Assembly (NCBI GenBank): GCA_003211135.1
Contig: QCTN01000002.1
Coordinates: 1 to 64,000 of the forward strand
Direction of reading: 5' to 3'
DNA length: 64,000 nucleotides
Source: Prochlorococcus sp. AG-673-L20
GTDB lineage: Bacteria > Cyanobacteriota > Cyanobacteriia > PCC-6307 > Cyanobiaceae
A model generated the notes under the pieces. It worked only from the letters and a program-made list of their open reading frames with translations. It searched no databases and was not told the origin of the DNA. Position numbers and translations under genes: made by a program. Shown here in pieces: positions 1 through 11,762 of this stretch. Position 1 is the stretch's first letter; every line of letters starts with the position of its first letter.

Positions 1-147
1 TCCTGTACTGAAATTATTTTTTTGTCCAGTATTAGAGGGAGATATTCTTCTATTCCGTTGTGTGTAATTATTTCCATCTCTTGAGTTTGAGGAGTAATAG
101 TTTTTGCCAGAGTCTCTTCTTGGACCCCTATTAGGATATTTATTCAC
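1..147 (-). CDS. Partial N-terminus of a basic, Asn/Arg/Ser-rich protein (possible DUF3172 family), running off the window edge
   Basis: Read by hand: GTG start overlaps the ndhM stop (CTGTGAATAAA); reads [49 protein letters not shown]... with no stop to the edge. Family suggested only from the context next to ndhM/pds. Confidence 0.5.
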   Translation of the reverse strand, partial: MNKYPNRGPRRDSGKNYYSSNSRDGNNYTQRNRRISPSNTGQKNNFSTG

Positions 148-482
148 AGTACTTCTTTTGTTTTAGGTAAACCCATTGAATAATTCATGACTCTACATTC
201 TGGGTTGTAGCTTAGTGATCCATTTTGAAGCAAATATTTGATTAAAACTTCAACTTCTGTTCCTATTTTACGAAGTTCATAATCATCTAAATTTTTTCCG
301 GCTCTTTCTTGAACAAGTTCAGTAAATTTTTGATTTACTTTTTTTAATGAGTCTTCATTCCAAATGAATTCATTATCAGGATCTAAGTCTAAAGTTAATT
401 TATTGGAGTGGAATCTTAAATCGTTGTTAACCACATCAGCAGTGTATATCCTTACATGCCTAGTGGTTGACTTTAAAAGCAT
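144..482 (-). CDS. ndhM: NAD(P)H-quinone oxidoreductase subunit M
   Basis: Protein [43 protein letters not shown]... matches the NdhM pattern; divergent from pds. Start moved downstream of the track ORF start. Confidence 0.9.
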   Translation of the reverse strand: MLLKSTTRHVRIYTADVVNNDLRFHSNKLTLDLDPDNEFIWNEDSLKKVNQKFTELVQERAGKNLDDYELRKIGTEVEVLIKYLLQNGSLSYNPECRVMNYSMGLPKTKEVL

Positions 483-538
483 TTTTTCCATAATCTGAAA
501 AATAATCAACAAAAAAAACAATTATGTCTTAACTTTAG

Positions 539-2002
<1,464 letters not shown>

Positions 2003-2023
2003 ACCTCAAGAATAAAACCTTTT

Positions 2024-2932
2024 TTGAAAAATTCATTACCCCAACTTAATAAAGCATATGAAATATGCCGAAAAGAAACTCAACGATGGGCTAAAACTTT
2101 TTATTTAGGAACACTTTTATTACCATACGAAAAAAGAAAAGCGATTTGGGCGATTTACGTTTGGTGTAGGAGAACTGATGAAATAATGGATAGTATTGAA
2201 GCTTCAACTAAGACCAAAGAGGAACTTTCTGATAACTTAGATGATTGGGAAGCAAACACAAAAAATGTTTTCAAAGGAAAAATACAATCAGACTTAGATG
2301 CTGTTCTTTTCGATACATTAGAAAAATTCCCACAGAACATAGAACCATATTTAGATATGATTGAGGGCCAGAGAATGGATCTTACAAAATTTAGATACAA
2401 AAGTTTTTCTGAATTACAGCTTTACTGCTATCGCGTCGCAGGGACAGTTGGATTAATGACTCAGAATGTAATGGGAATAGATAGTGCCTATACATCAGCC
2501 CCTTGGAGTAACATGCCTGATCCCTCAGAAGCAGCAATAGCTCTAGGAATAGCGAATCAACTTACTAACATTTTAAGAGATGTTGGAGAAGATAGACAAA
2601 GAGGTAGAATTTATTTACCTCAGGATGATATGAAGAATTTCAATTATTCTGAAGAAGAGTTATTAAAAGGAGTAATAAATAATCAGTGGAAGATGCTTAT
2701 GAATTTTCAATTAAATAGAGCGCGAGATTGGTTCAAAAAATCTGAAGATGGCATTAAGTGGTTAGCCACTGATGCAAGATGGCCTGTATGGACATCTTTA
2801 CGCCTTTATAGAGGAATATTAGATTCTATTGAAAGATTAGATTATGATGTATTTAATAATAGAGCTTTTGTAAAGAATTCAGTAAAAGCTTTTGAAATCC
2901 CAATATCCTATTTAATCTCAAGGATCAAATAG
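2024..2932 (+). CDS. crtB: Phytoene synthase (TTG start)
   Basis: Squalene/phytoene synthase motifs (YVWCRRTDEIMD, GIANQLTNILRDVGEDRQRGRIYLP). Confidence 0.96.
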   Translation: MKNSLPQLNKAYEICRKETQRWAKTFYLGTLLLPYEKRKAIWAIYVWCRRTDEIMDSIEASTKTKEELSDNLDDWEANTKNVFKGKIQSDLDAVLFDTLEKFPQNIEPYLDMIEGQRMDLTKFRYKSFSELQLYCYRVAGTVGLMTQNVMGIDSAYTSAPWSNMPDPSEAAIALGIANQLTNILRDVGEDRQRGRIYLPQDDMKNFNYSEEELLKGVINNQWKMLMNFQLNRARDWFKKSEDGIKWLATDARWPVWTSLRLYRGILDSIERLDYDVFNNRAFVKNSVKAFEIPISYLISRIK

Positions 2933-3346
2933 TTAAGCAGTGGCTTTCTGATTAGCCAACAAATCTTTTAATTTTGAAAGTTCGCCAGCCCACCTAGGAT
3001 CTGGGGCTTCAAGATTAGGTGCATCACTATGAACTATCTTCTTAAAATCTTTCCTTTTTTTATTGGAGGCTACACTTTTTCTCTTGTGTAAGGAAGAATC
3101 TTTCTTTTCTGAAAGTTCAACTCTCAATTTGGAGCCATTAAATTCAAAACCATTAAGCTTTTCGATTATTAAATTTGCATTTTGTTCATTATTTGTTGTA
3201 GCAAAACCAAATCCTCTACACTCTTTTGTTTCTTTATCTAAAACAGCTTTAAATCTAATGGAATCAGATACTGATTTTAAAAAACTATCAAATTCTTTGG
3301 GATTAAATCCTTGTGGTAAATTGCCAATGTAAATACGAATGCTCAT
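2933..3346 (-). CDS. RNA-binding protein with one RRM domain and a basic tail
   Basis: RNP motifs IYIGNLPQGF and RGFGFATT. Confidence 0.9.
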   Translation of the reverse strand: MSIRIYIGNLPQGFNPKEFDSFLKSVSDSIRFKAVLDKETKECRGFGFATTNNEQNANLIIEKLNGFEFNGSKLRVELSEKKDSSLHKRKSVASNKKRKDFKKIVHSDAPNLEAPDPRWAGELSKLKDLLANQKATA

Positions 3347-3404
3347 AAATTTTTAAAAAATAATTTGAAGTCTGAACTTTTAAACAAAACTAAGCTATGT
3401 GTAT

Positions 3405-4652
3405 TTAATCACATTTTGGCGCATTTTGTTGAATCCATTGCTTTCCTTTATATATAGCTTCATCAAAATTATCCAATCTATTATATGCAAGCTCCATAGA
3501 AAGATAATTAATGACCTTCCCTAAAATAGGTCCATCTTGGATTTTTAAATATTTTTTTACAACTTCCCCTTTTATCAAATTCGATGGATGAAATAATTTA
3601 TCATCTTTATCTCGCCATCTAGAGATCCATTCTGAGTGAAATGACTGTGGCAAGAGAAGAATAAAAGAGGGAAGAATTGTTTCTAATTCTTGATGTAAAT
3701 CAAACCTTTCTCTCTCACTTAATTTATAAATATTTTTTATCTTAAATAAGATATTCCATTTTCTTAATAGCCTAATCTTTGAAATTTCAGATTTGCTAAA
3801 TTTAAAATTTTTCAAAGAAAATTCATCTAAAATTTGAACAAGAAAAAATAAGGGTAGAAAATTTTCTTTTTCAAATTTATTAAATTCTTCAAAATTAATT
3901 TTTTGTAAATCAAGAAATATCAAATTTTTTTCTGACTGTATATAGTCAAAAATTTTTAATTCATTTATTAATTTTATCGCCTGCGATGCTTTTTTTCCTC
4001 TTATTATTCTTTGTATTTCATAATTAATTCTTTCATTAGCAACAAGTCTTAATTGATTTTTATAAGATTTAATAAAATTTATTAAATTTACATCAATATT
4101 AAAATCTAATTCAGAAACGAAACGAAAGCATCTTAAAATTCTTAATGGATCATCGAATAAGTTCTGCTTTGAATTAGTTCTCAAAAAAGCAAACTTAAGA
4201 TCGTTAATTCCATTTGATGGATCAATGAGAAGTTTTTCTTCAAAAGAAAAAGCAATAGAATTAATAGAAAAATCTCGACTTAATAAATCAATATCAATAG
4301 AAGGAGAAATTTTAGAGGCGATATCAATTGAGATATGTTTAAAAATAATTCTTACTACATCTCTTGCATCATCAAGAATAATAAATCTACCTTGAAATTT
4401 ATCTGCAATTTTTTTACCAATCTTTATGGCATTTTTTGGAACTACAATATCAACATCAATTACTGAGTTTAATCTTCCTAATATTAAATCTCTTATATAT
4501 CCACCTACTAAACAAGATCCAGAAGGTAAAGAAGATAAAATAAAATCCCAATTATAAAATTTTATACTTTTTTCTATTTCATTAATTATTAGTGTATGAT
4601 CATTATTAATATGATTATTAAGATTTTCTTTCTTGAATATGTGCATTTGCAT
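3405..4652 (-). CDS. tRNA nucleotidyltransferase / poly(A) polymerase family
   Basis: LVGGYIRDLILGR...VIDVDIVV nucleotidyltransferase motif and RDFSINSIAF. Confidence 0.9.
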   Translation of the reverse strand: MQMHIFKKENLNNHINNDHTLIINEIEKSIKFYNWDFILSSLPSGSCLVGGYIRDLILGRLNSVIDVDIVVPKNAIKIGKKIADKFQGRFIILDDARDVVRIIFKHISIDIASKISPSIDIDLLSRDFSINSIAFSFEEKLLIDPSNGINDLKFAFLRTNSKQNLFDDPLRILRCFRFVSELDFNIDVNLINFIKSYKNQLRLVANERINYEIQRIIRGKKASQAIKLINELKIFDYIQSEKNLIFLDLQKINFEEFNKFEKENFLPLFFLVQILDEFSLKNFKFSKSEISKIRLLRKWNILFKIKNIYKLSERERFDLHQELETILPSFILLLPQSFHSEWISRWRDKDDKLFHPSNLIKGEVVKKYLKIQDGPILGKVINYLSMELAYNRLDNFDEAIYKGKQWIQQNAPKCD

Positions 4653-4890
4653 TAACTGTAAATTAGTTGATAGATGTATTACTTATCATGATGTTGAAAA
4701 AAATCATGGTGTTGAGCACATTTGTGATATTCCTAATTTTAAACCAAAAAAACCTTATATTCACGTAAGTATAATCAAAGATTTAAATGGAGACTTCAAA
4801 AGTGATTGGGATGTACAATCTTGCTCAAGTTTTTTAAAAGAAGTTGGAAAGTGGTCTAAGTGTATGCCTGGTTTAGAGTTACCTATATAA
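4633..4890 (+). CDS. ycf34: Ycf34 family protein (Cys-containing, Fe-S associated)
   Basis: MCICINCKLVDRCITYHDVEKNHGVEHICD pattern; 5' end overlaps the divergent tRNA nucleotidyltransferase gene. Confidence 0.85.
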   Translation: MNMCICINCKLVDRCITYHDVEKNHGVEHICDIPNFKPKKPYIHVSIIKDLNGDFKSDWDVQSCSSFLKEVGKWSKCMPGLELPI

Positions 4891-4900
4891 AGGTGAATGT

Positions 4901-5545
4901 ATTATCAATAAAAATAATAATAAATTAACTTTAGCAATTCATAATACTGATGATTCTTTTTGCTTCGCTTATAGAGAAAATAAAAGCTCTTTAAATGAAA
5001 ACTTTTTTACAAAAAAATTTAAGAAAGATTTATGCAATAATTTAATAGTTGATTTTACAAATTTTATAAAAAAAGAAAATTTAAAAAAAATTAATAAAAT
5101 ATCTGTCAGTACAGGGCCATCAAACTTTAATGCATCCAGACAAATAATAGTATTAGCTAGAACTCTCGCTCAGCAAATAAATTGCTCATTAGATAGTTTT
5201 AGTTCTTTTGAATTAATGGCAAAAAGAATTGCTGTTAAAAATAATATCTATTACAATAAAAGTTCATTTTGGATTTTCAAAAAATTAAAAAGAAGAGGTT
5301 ATATCGCAGGAAAATATGAAATTTGCATTTCTGATAAACCAAACAAAAATATAATTATCAAAGAAAAAATTATTCCAAAAATTTTTGAAGAATTAAAAAA
5401 TATGGAGTCTTCTTATCAAGCTGAATATTCTGATATTGAAGATTTAAAAGAATTATTGAATTTATCTAATAAAAATTCACAAAATTCAAGTTCCAATTCT
5501 TGGAATAAAGTTTTACCTTTATATCCAATTTCCCCAATTAACTAA
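4901..5545 (+). CDS. tsaB: TsaB-like tRNA threonylcarbamoyladenosine biosynthesis protein; start codon uncertain
   Basis: Frame open from after the TAG at 4874-4876 to 5545: IINKNNNKLTLAIHNTDDSFCFAYRE...ISVSTGPSNFNASRQIIVLARTLAQQINC...; the track lists only the C-terminal half (5216). No ATG/GTG/TTG in frame before 5216; 4901 (ATT) is a guess. Confidence 0.7.
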   Translation: MINKNNNKLTLAIHNTDDSFCFAYRENKSSLNENFFTKKFKKDLCNNLIVDFTNFIKKENLKKINKISVSTGPSNFNASRQIIVLARTLAQQINCSLDSFSSFELMAKRIAVKNNIYYNKSSFWIFKKLKRRGYIAGKYEICISDKPNKNIIIKEKIIPKIFEELKNMESSYQAEYSDIEDLKELLNLSNKNSQNSSSNSWNKVLPLYPISPIN

Positions 5546-5549
5546 TCAT

Positions 5550-6170
5550 TCATTCAAGCATATTATTTATTGATTCCTGCAAATAATGTGTCACTCTATC
5601 TAATTCATTTTTTGATGAACCTTCTGGGGGATTAATCGGCTTCCCAACTTTAATAACTATTTTTGTGAAAAATGGGATAAAAAACTTTAATTTCACTAAT
5701 CTATGCGAATTAATAATTGCAACTGGTAATAATATTTTTTGATTTTTAAAAGATAGAAGAGCAGCACCCTTTTTGGGCTTATTTACACGACCATCTTTTT
5801 GGCGAGTCCCGTCAATAAAAATACCAATACTATTATTGGTTAATAATTTCCGACATGCAACTTCAATAGTTTTCTTATCTACTATGCCTCTCTTTACAGG
5901 ATAAGCTCCACATGATTTTATTATAAATCCAAGTAAGGGGATTCTAAAAAGTTCTGACTTAGCCATAAAAGATATATTTCGACCAATAGCATGACCTAAT
6001 AAAGGAGGATCGAGCAGTGAACCGTGATTAGATACCATTATGAAAGAACCTTTTTGAGGAATATTTTCTCTCCCAATTAAATTACCTCTAAATATCAATT
6101 TATAAATTGGGAAAATAATTACTTTGCTTACTAATTGATAAACTAATTTCTGATAAAAAGAACTTTTCAT
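5550..6170 (-). CDS. plsC: 1-acyl-sn-glycerol-3-phosphate acyltransferase
   Basis: SNHGSLLDPPLLG (HX4D) and FIDGTRQKDGR motifs. Confidence 0.93.
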   Translation of the reverse strand: MKSSFYQKLVYQLVSKVIIFPIYKLIFRGNLIGRENIPQKGSFIMVSNHGSLLDPPLLGHAIGRNISFMAKSELFRIPLLGFIIKSCGAYPVKRGIVDKKTIEVACRKLLTNNSIGIFIDGTRQKDGRVNKPKKGAALLSFKNQKILLPVAIINSHRLVKLKFFIPFFTKIVIKVGKPINPPEGSSKNELDRVTHYLQESINNMLE

Positions 6171-6174
6171 AAAA

Positions 6175-7071
6175 TTAGTATTTAATTTGATCTGCAGAAG
6201 AAACTTGAGAAATTCTTACATCCTTTAAATGCCTTTTAGCTAGACCACCTAGGACATTAGAAGGGCCAACTTCTACCATTTGGAGAATATTATTTTCTTT
6301 CATTAAGTCCATGGTTTGACGCCATCTAACACCATTACACATTTGATTTCTGAACCTAACCTTAAGCTCCTTTGGATCATTACATAGTGATGGATTAGAA
6401 TTACTTATGATAGGTATAGATGGCTGATTAAATTCTAGAGTGTCTAGATATTTTGAGAATTGAAATGAGGGTTCTTTCATAAATGGTGAATGAAAAGCAC
6501 CTGAAACATTTAATTTCAGAAATCTTTTTGCCTTAATTCGTGTTGAAATATTATCCAAAGCTTTTTCGCTTCCTGATAAAACAACTTGAGAAGAGCTGTT
6601 GTCATTTGCTATAACAACATCGTCAATCTCCTCAATTAGTAAATCTAATTGGTCTCTATCAAAACTTATTAATGCTGCCATAGATCCCTGTGCAGCATCT
6701 GCCATTAATCCAGATCTAACTTTTATAAGCTGTACACAATCTTCAAAAGATAAAACATCCGCACAATATAAAGCCGTAATTTCACCTAAACTATGACCAG
6801 CAATATAGGTTGGTTTATAACAATTTCCTTTTAAAGAGTCTAATAAGACTGATTCCACCAGAAAAAGACAAATTTGAGTGTTCTTAGTATTATTTAAATC
6901 ATCAGAAAGATTTTTTTTATCAGAATTTAGTTCACAAATTTCAAATAAATTCCTTTCGAATACTTCAGAGGCATAATTAAACCTGTATTTTGCATTTGGC
7001 AAATCTATAATTTTATTTGCCATACCAATTTTTTGTGAACCCTGACCAGGGAATACCCAAGCGACTGTCAT
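6175..7071 (-). CDS. fabD: Malonyl-CoA:ACP transacylase
   Basis: MTVAWVFPGQGSQKIGM and GHSLGE motifs; start revised to the Met before TVAWVFPGQGSQ. Confidence 0.95.
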   Translation of the reverse strand: MTVAWVFPGQGSQKIGMANKIIDLPNAKYRFNYASEVFERNLFEICELNSDKKNLSDDLNNTKNTQICLFLVESVLLDSLKGNCYKPTYIAGHSLGEITALYCADVLSFEDCVQLIKVRSGLMADAAQGSMAALISFDRDQLDLLIEEIDDVVIANDNSSSQVVLSGSEKALDNISTRIKAKRFLKLNVSGAFHSPFMKEPSFQFSKYLDTLEFNQPSIPIISNSNPSLCNDPKELKVRFRNQMCNGVRWRQTMDLMKENNILQMVEVGPSNVLGGLAKRHLKDVRISQVSSADQIKY

Positions 7072-7082
7072 AATAAAACTTT

Positions 7083-8090
7083 TTAACCCCATCGAATAAG
7101 AGCTGCACCCCAACTTAACCCAGCACCAAAACCACTTGTGGCAATAATATCATTTTCTTTAATTTTCTTATCTCTTATTGCCTCATCTAGCATTAAAGGA
7201 ATAGTTGCCGCTGAAGTGTTTCCATAGTTACTTAAATTACTGAGAATCTTTTCTGATGAAACATTTAGCCTATCTCCCACAGAATCTAATATTCTTTGAT
7301 TTGCTTGATGTAATAAAAGCCAATTAATTTTCTCAGAATTAAAATTTGTTTTTTTAAATAAATTATCAATAATTAATGGTACCTCTCTAACTGCAAATTT
7401 ATATACTTCTTGTCCATTCATCTCAATTGAAGAAAAACCCCCACTTGAAAAATTAATATCATCAATAATAAGATCTCGATTGTTTTGAGATGGAAGATTT
7501 AAGAAAGAACCTCTTTGACCATCAGTCCGCATACTAAAGCCAATTAAATTATCAAATTCATTTGTTGCTTCGATTGCTATTGCACCCGCTCCATCTCCGA
7601 ATAAGATACAACTTCTTCTATCATTCCAATCTACATAACTTGAAAGTTGATCTGAGCCAATAACTAAAGCTCTTTTATAACTTCCTGCTTTTAAGAATTG
7701 AGTAGCTGTTATTGCAGCAAATAAGAAACCGCTACAAGCAGCTGTCAAATCAAATGCAACAGCATTAATCGCACCTAATTTTGATTGAATTTCAGGAGCA
7801 GAACCAAATAAATCATTTGGAGTTGATGTAGCTAAAATTATTAGATCAATTGTTTCAAAATCCCATTTAGCCATCTCAATTGCTCCCAATGCTGCCTTAT
7901 AACCCATCTCGCTTACATTTTCTGATAATCCAGAAATTCTTCTCTGCGAGATACCTGTTCTAGATTTTATCCATTGATCACTAGTATCTACCTTCTTACT
8001 AATTTCCTGATTCGTCAGGATTTGTTTTGGGACATAACTTCCACTACCTTTAAATGAGACTCCAATTTGTTTTAAATTTATTCCTTCCAA
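7083..8090 (-). CDS. fabH: 3-oxoacyl-ACP synthase III
   Basis: AFDLTAACSGFLFA active-site Cys region, LLHQANQRI, NYGNTSAATIP. Confidence 0.96.
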   Translation of the reverse strand: MEGINLKQIGVSFKGSGSYVPKQILTNQEISKKVDTSDQWIKSRTGISQRRISGLSENVSEMGYKAALGAIEMAKWDFETIDLIILATSTPNDLFGSAPEIQSKLGAINAVAFDLTAACSGFLFAAITATQFLKAGSYKRALVIGSDQLSSYVDWNDRRSCILFGDGAGAIAIEATNEFDNLIGFSMRTDGQRGSFLNLPSQNNRDLIIDDINFSSGGFSSIEMNGQEVYKFAVREVPLIIDNLFKKTNFNSEKINWLLLHQANQRILDSVGDRLNVSSEKILSNLSNYGNTSAATIPLMLDEAIRDKKIKENDIIATSGFGAGLSWGAALIRWG

Positions 8091-8143
8091 AAGAGTTATC
8101 TAATTACTTATATAAGTCAAACATAAATCTGACAAAATATGTT

Positions 8144-9544
8144 TTAAGAATTTAAAACTTGAAGATTTTGAAGTTGATTTAAATTTTCCATGACATTATG
8201 ATTTACAGCAGAATGAGCCAAACGGAGAGCACTTACTACAGATAAAGACTTACTACTACCATGGCCAATTACGCAAATACCATTTACCCCAAGCAATAAT
8301 GCTCCTCCATGTTCAGCATGATCTAACCTTTTCTTAATTCTTAGTAAATTACTTTTTAAAAATGCAGAACCAACCTTCCCCCTTCTTCCTCTAGGCAGTT
8401 CGGATCTCAAAATATCTAATAAAACACCACCAACTGACTCAAGAAATTTAAGTAATATATTTCCTGTAAAGCCATCGCAAACGACTACATCAAAATCACC
8501 AGATAAAACATCTCTTCCTTCACAATTACCTCCAAAATCAAAACTTTTTTCATTGGATAGTAATTCAAATGTTTTTATAGATAAATCATTCCCTTTACAT
8601 TCTTCTTCTCCAATATTTAATAGGCCAATTCGTGGTTTTTTTATCTGTAAAACATCTTTGGCATAAACATCACCAAGAAGTGCAAATTGATGTAGATAAG
8701 AGGGCTTACAATCAGTATTTGCTCCAACATCAAGAACTAATACAGGTCGAGTTTGATCTCTAGTTGGGAATAATGCTCCTATTGCAGGGCGTTCGATACC
8801 TTTCAATCTCCCTATCCTAAATATTGCAGAGGCCATAAGAGCACCTGAGTTACCTGCCGAATAAACAGCTTGTGCCTTCTTAGTTTTAACCAAATCCATA
8901 GCAACATTTATACTTGCATTTTTTCTTTTTCGAACTGCTGTTGCTTCTTCATTCATCCCTATGGGATCTCCACTATCTATTAATTCAAGCCGATTATTTT
9001 CAATTTCTTTTTCTAACAAATCTATTAAACCAACTTTTTCTGCTTCATATCTAACTTTTTCAATTTTACCTACAAACTTTATATTTATAGGAAATCTACT
9101 AATAGCATCAAGACAGCCCTCCAAAATAGGCACAGGTGCATAATCTCCCCCCATACCATCAACTGCGATCCAAATCCTCTCAGAATTTGAGACCTCTTCC
9201 TTGTTTATCAAATTTTCACTATTTTGTAACCTTTTTAAGGGATCAAAAACTAATGGCTGCAGTGTATTTTTTGCAATTGAACTAGCACTTGAAACTACAC
9301 TACTAGCAGTATTAACAACTGATTCAGCACTTGAGACTACATTACCTGCGACGTTACCTGCAACATTACTTGCAGTATTTACAACAGAACCAGCACCAGC
9401 AACCACGTTACCCGCAACATTACTTGCAGTTACAGCAGAATTAGCCGCAGTATCAACTATTGAAGTCACAGCAGAATTTCTTTTATACCAAATAACTAAT
9501 CTTCTTATAGCTCTAGATTTTTTATTAGAAGAATCTTTTTCCAT
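8144..9544 (-). CDS. plsX: Phosphate acyltransferase PlsX with a repetitive N-terminal extension of about 125 aa
   Basis: IAVDGMGGDYAPVPILEG begins the catalytic domain; upstream part is Ala/Val/Ser/Asn-rich (TASNVAGNVVAGAGSVVNTASNVAGNVAGNVVSSAESVVNTASS). Confidence 0.93.
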   Translation of the reverse strand: MEKDSSNKKSRAIRRLVIWYKRNSAVTSIVDTAANSAVTASNVAGNVVAGAGSVVNTASNVAGNVAGNVVSSAESVVNTASSVVSSASSIAKNTLQPLVFDPLKRLQNSENLINKEEVSNSERIWIAVDGMGGDYAPVPILEGCLDAISRFPINIKFVGKIEKVRYEAEKVGLIDLLEKEIENNRLELIDSGDPIGMNEEATAVRKRKNASINVAMDLVKTKKAQAVYSAGNSGALMASAIFRIGRLKGIERPAIGALFPTRDQTRPVLVLDVGANTDCKPSYLHQFALLGDVYAKDVLQIKKPRIGLLNIGEEECKGNDLSIKTFELLSNEKSFDFGGNCEGRDVLSGDFDVVVCDGFTGNILLKFLESVGGVLLDILRSELPRGRRGKVGSAFLKSNLLRIKKRLDHAEHGGALLLGVNGICVIGHGSSKSLSVVSALRLAHSAVNHNVMENLNQLQNLQVLNS

Positions 9545-10291
9545 CTATTTACCGTCAAATGGAGATATATCAACTATCCTTTGAAAAAGATATCCTGTAC
9601 CTCTTGCTGTAAGAATCAATTCAGGATTTGCCGGATCAGCTTCCAATTTTGATCTTAATCTAGATATATGCACATCCACTACTCTTGTATCTACATGTCT
9701 TTCAGGAGTATAGCCCCAAACTTCTTTCAAAATCTCTCCTCTACTAAATGGCTCTCCTGATCGACTGACTAACAGTTCTAAAAGACTAAATTCCATCCCT
9801 GTTAACCTGATTCTTTCATCACTTTTGAAAACTTGTCTTCGATTTGTATCAATTTTAATATCCGTAACCAAAATTAAACCTGAATTTGGCATTCCAGGAA
9901 GTTGCTCTTTATCTATTCGTCTTAATACACACCTAATCCTAGCTTCTAATTCCTTTGGACTAAATGGTTTAACCACATAATCATCAGCGCCTAATTCTAA
10001 CCCTGTAATTCTATCTGCTACATCTCCTAAAGCAGTCAACATAACGATAGGTACATCTGAGTCTTTTCTTAATTCTTGACAGACTCCATATCCATCTAAT
10101 TTTGGCATCATTACATCGAGTACAACTAAGTCAGGATCATAATCTTTGAACAATTTTAATGCTTCTTTACCATCACAAGCAGTTACCACTTTGTAACCAA
10201 TCATTGAGAGACGAGTCTCGAGAATTCTTCTAATGCTTGCCTCATCATCAGCGACAAGTATTGTTTCTTTTGTTTGACTAGATACAGCCAT
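9545..10291 (-). CDS. rpaB: OmpR-family response regulator RpaB
   Basis: REC plus winged-helix; ETILVADDEASIRRILETRLSMIGYKVVTACDGKEAL matches the cyanobacterial RpaB pattern. Confidence 0.92.
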   Translation of the reverse strand: MAVSSQTKETILVADDEASIRRILETRLSMIGYKVVTACDGKEALKLFKDYDPDLVVLDVMMPKLDGYGVCQELRKDSDVPIVMLTALGDVADRITGLELGADDYVVKPFSPKELEARIRCVLRRIDKEQLPGMPNSGLILVTDIKIDTNRRQVFKSDERIRLTGMEFSLLELLVSRSGEPFSRGEILKEVWGYTPERHVDTRVVDVHISRLRSKLEADPANPELILTARGTGYLFQRIVDISPFDGK

Positions 10292-10397
10292 TTGTTTCTA
10301 TTAGCTAATCAGTTAGAGAATTTATCTTTAACCCAATCTAACTTGTAGAGGGGCAAAATCCAAAACATCTCAGTTCCTCAATCTAATCAAAAATTAA

Positions 10398-11750
10398 ATG
10401 CCTAGTAAATTTTCGACTTTTATATGTCAAAATTGTGGATCTGAAACTTCTCAATATTTCGGCAGATGCGTAAATTGCAATGAATGGAATACGATCGTTG
10501 AAGAAAGAAAAAACTCTAGATCTAAAACAAATAATATTAATAAAATTAAAAAATCTAAGCTTTTTAATGAAATAGAAATAAATACTATATCAAGATTTAC
10601 GAGCGGTTTTAAAGAGTTTGACAGAGTACTCGGAGGTGGAATAGTACCAGGATCTATAGTTTTACTTGGGGGAGAACCAGGAATTGGTAAAAGTACAATA
10701 GTGCTTCAATCTGCAGGAAAAATATCCCTTAATGAAAAAGTTTTATATATCACTGCAGAAGAATCTTTAGAACAAGTAAAAATCAGATGGGAAAGATTGA
10801 ATCAAAACAGCCTCAATTTAAAAATTTATGCCGAAACCAATTTATCTTTAATTATCGAAGAAATTAAAAAAATAAAACCTAGTTTTGCGATTATTGATAG
10901 TATCCAAGCTATTAATAATGATCACATGGAAAGTTCTCCAGGATCCGTTTCCCAAGTAAGGAATTGTTCATCTGAACTTCAGAATCTTGCCAAAGAAAAT
11001 AATATAGCGCTTTTGATAATAGGTCACGTTACGAAAGATGGAACTCTTGCAGGTCCAAAAACTTTAGAACATTTAGTAGATGTGGTACTAAATTTTGAAG
11101 GAGATAATATTGCCTCTCATAGATTACTAAGAAGTGTAAAAAATAGGTTTGGGTCAACATTCGAAATTGGGATTTTCGAAATGTTAGAAAATGGTTTACG
11201 AGAAGTTATTAACCCTAGTTCAATATTCACAAATAAAGAAAATATATCTGGTGTCACAACCACTATCACTAATGAAGGATCGAGACCATTTGCAGTAGAT
11301 ATTCAGGCTTTAGTAAATAAAACTTTCTACAATAATCCTAGACGAACAACAACCGGAATTAGTATCAATAGACTACATCAGATATTAGCAGTAATTGAAA
11401 AACATGTTGGAATTAAATTATCAGAATATGACTGCTATATAGCAACAGGAGGAGGTTTTGAAATAAATGACCCATCTTCAGATTTAGGAGTTGCGATATC
11501 CATCTTATCAAGCTTAAAAAATATTCCACCGTTGATAAATTGTGCATTTATTGGCGAATTAGGTTTAAGTGGTCAGGTGAGGCAGGCAAGTAATCTTAGA
11601 GCCAAAGTTGATGAGGCGATTAGGCTTGGTATTAAAAACATCTTGATACCTAAAATTAATATTGAAATTAAAGATAGTTTTCAAAAACTAATCCATATAA
11701 AAGAAATAACAAATATCAATGAAGCTATGAATTATGCATTGAAAGAGTGA
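10398..11750 (+). CDS. radA: DNA repair protein RadA
   Basis: N-terminal CxxC...CxxC zinc finger, Walker A GGEPGIGKST, KNRFGST motif. Confidence 0.97.
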   Translation: MPSKFSTFICQNCGSETSQYFGRCVNCNEWNTIVEERKNSRSKTNNINKIKKSKLFNEIEINTISRFTSGFKEFDRVLGGGIVPGSIVLLGGEPGIGKSTIVLQSAGKISLNEKVLYITAEESLEQVKIRWERLNQNSLNLKIYAETNLSLIIEEIKKIKPSFAIIDSIQAINNDHMESSPGSVSQVRNCSSELQNLAKENNIALLIIGHVTKDGTLAGPKTLEHLVDVVLNFEGDNIASHRLLRSVKNRFGSTFEIGIFEMLENGLREVINPSSIFTNKENISGVTTTITNEGSRPFAVDIQALVNKTFYNNPRRTTTGISINRLHQILAVIEKHVGIKLSEYDCYIATGGGFEINDPSSDLGVAISILSSLKNIPPLINCAFIGELGLSGQVRQASNLRAKVDEAIRLGIKNILIPKINIEIKDSFQKLIHIKEITNINEAMNYALKE

Positions 11751-11762
11751 ATCTAAACAATT

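Noticed and set aside
9201-9584. 127-aa plus-strand ORF (Ala/Thr/Leu-rich) opposite plsX
   Set aside because: Its open frame is a by-product of the repetitive, stop-poor antisense of the PlsX N-terminal repeat; no independent coding evidence.
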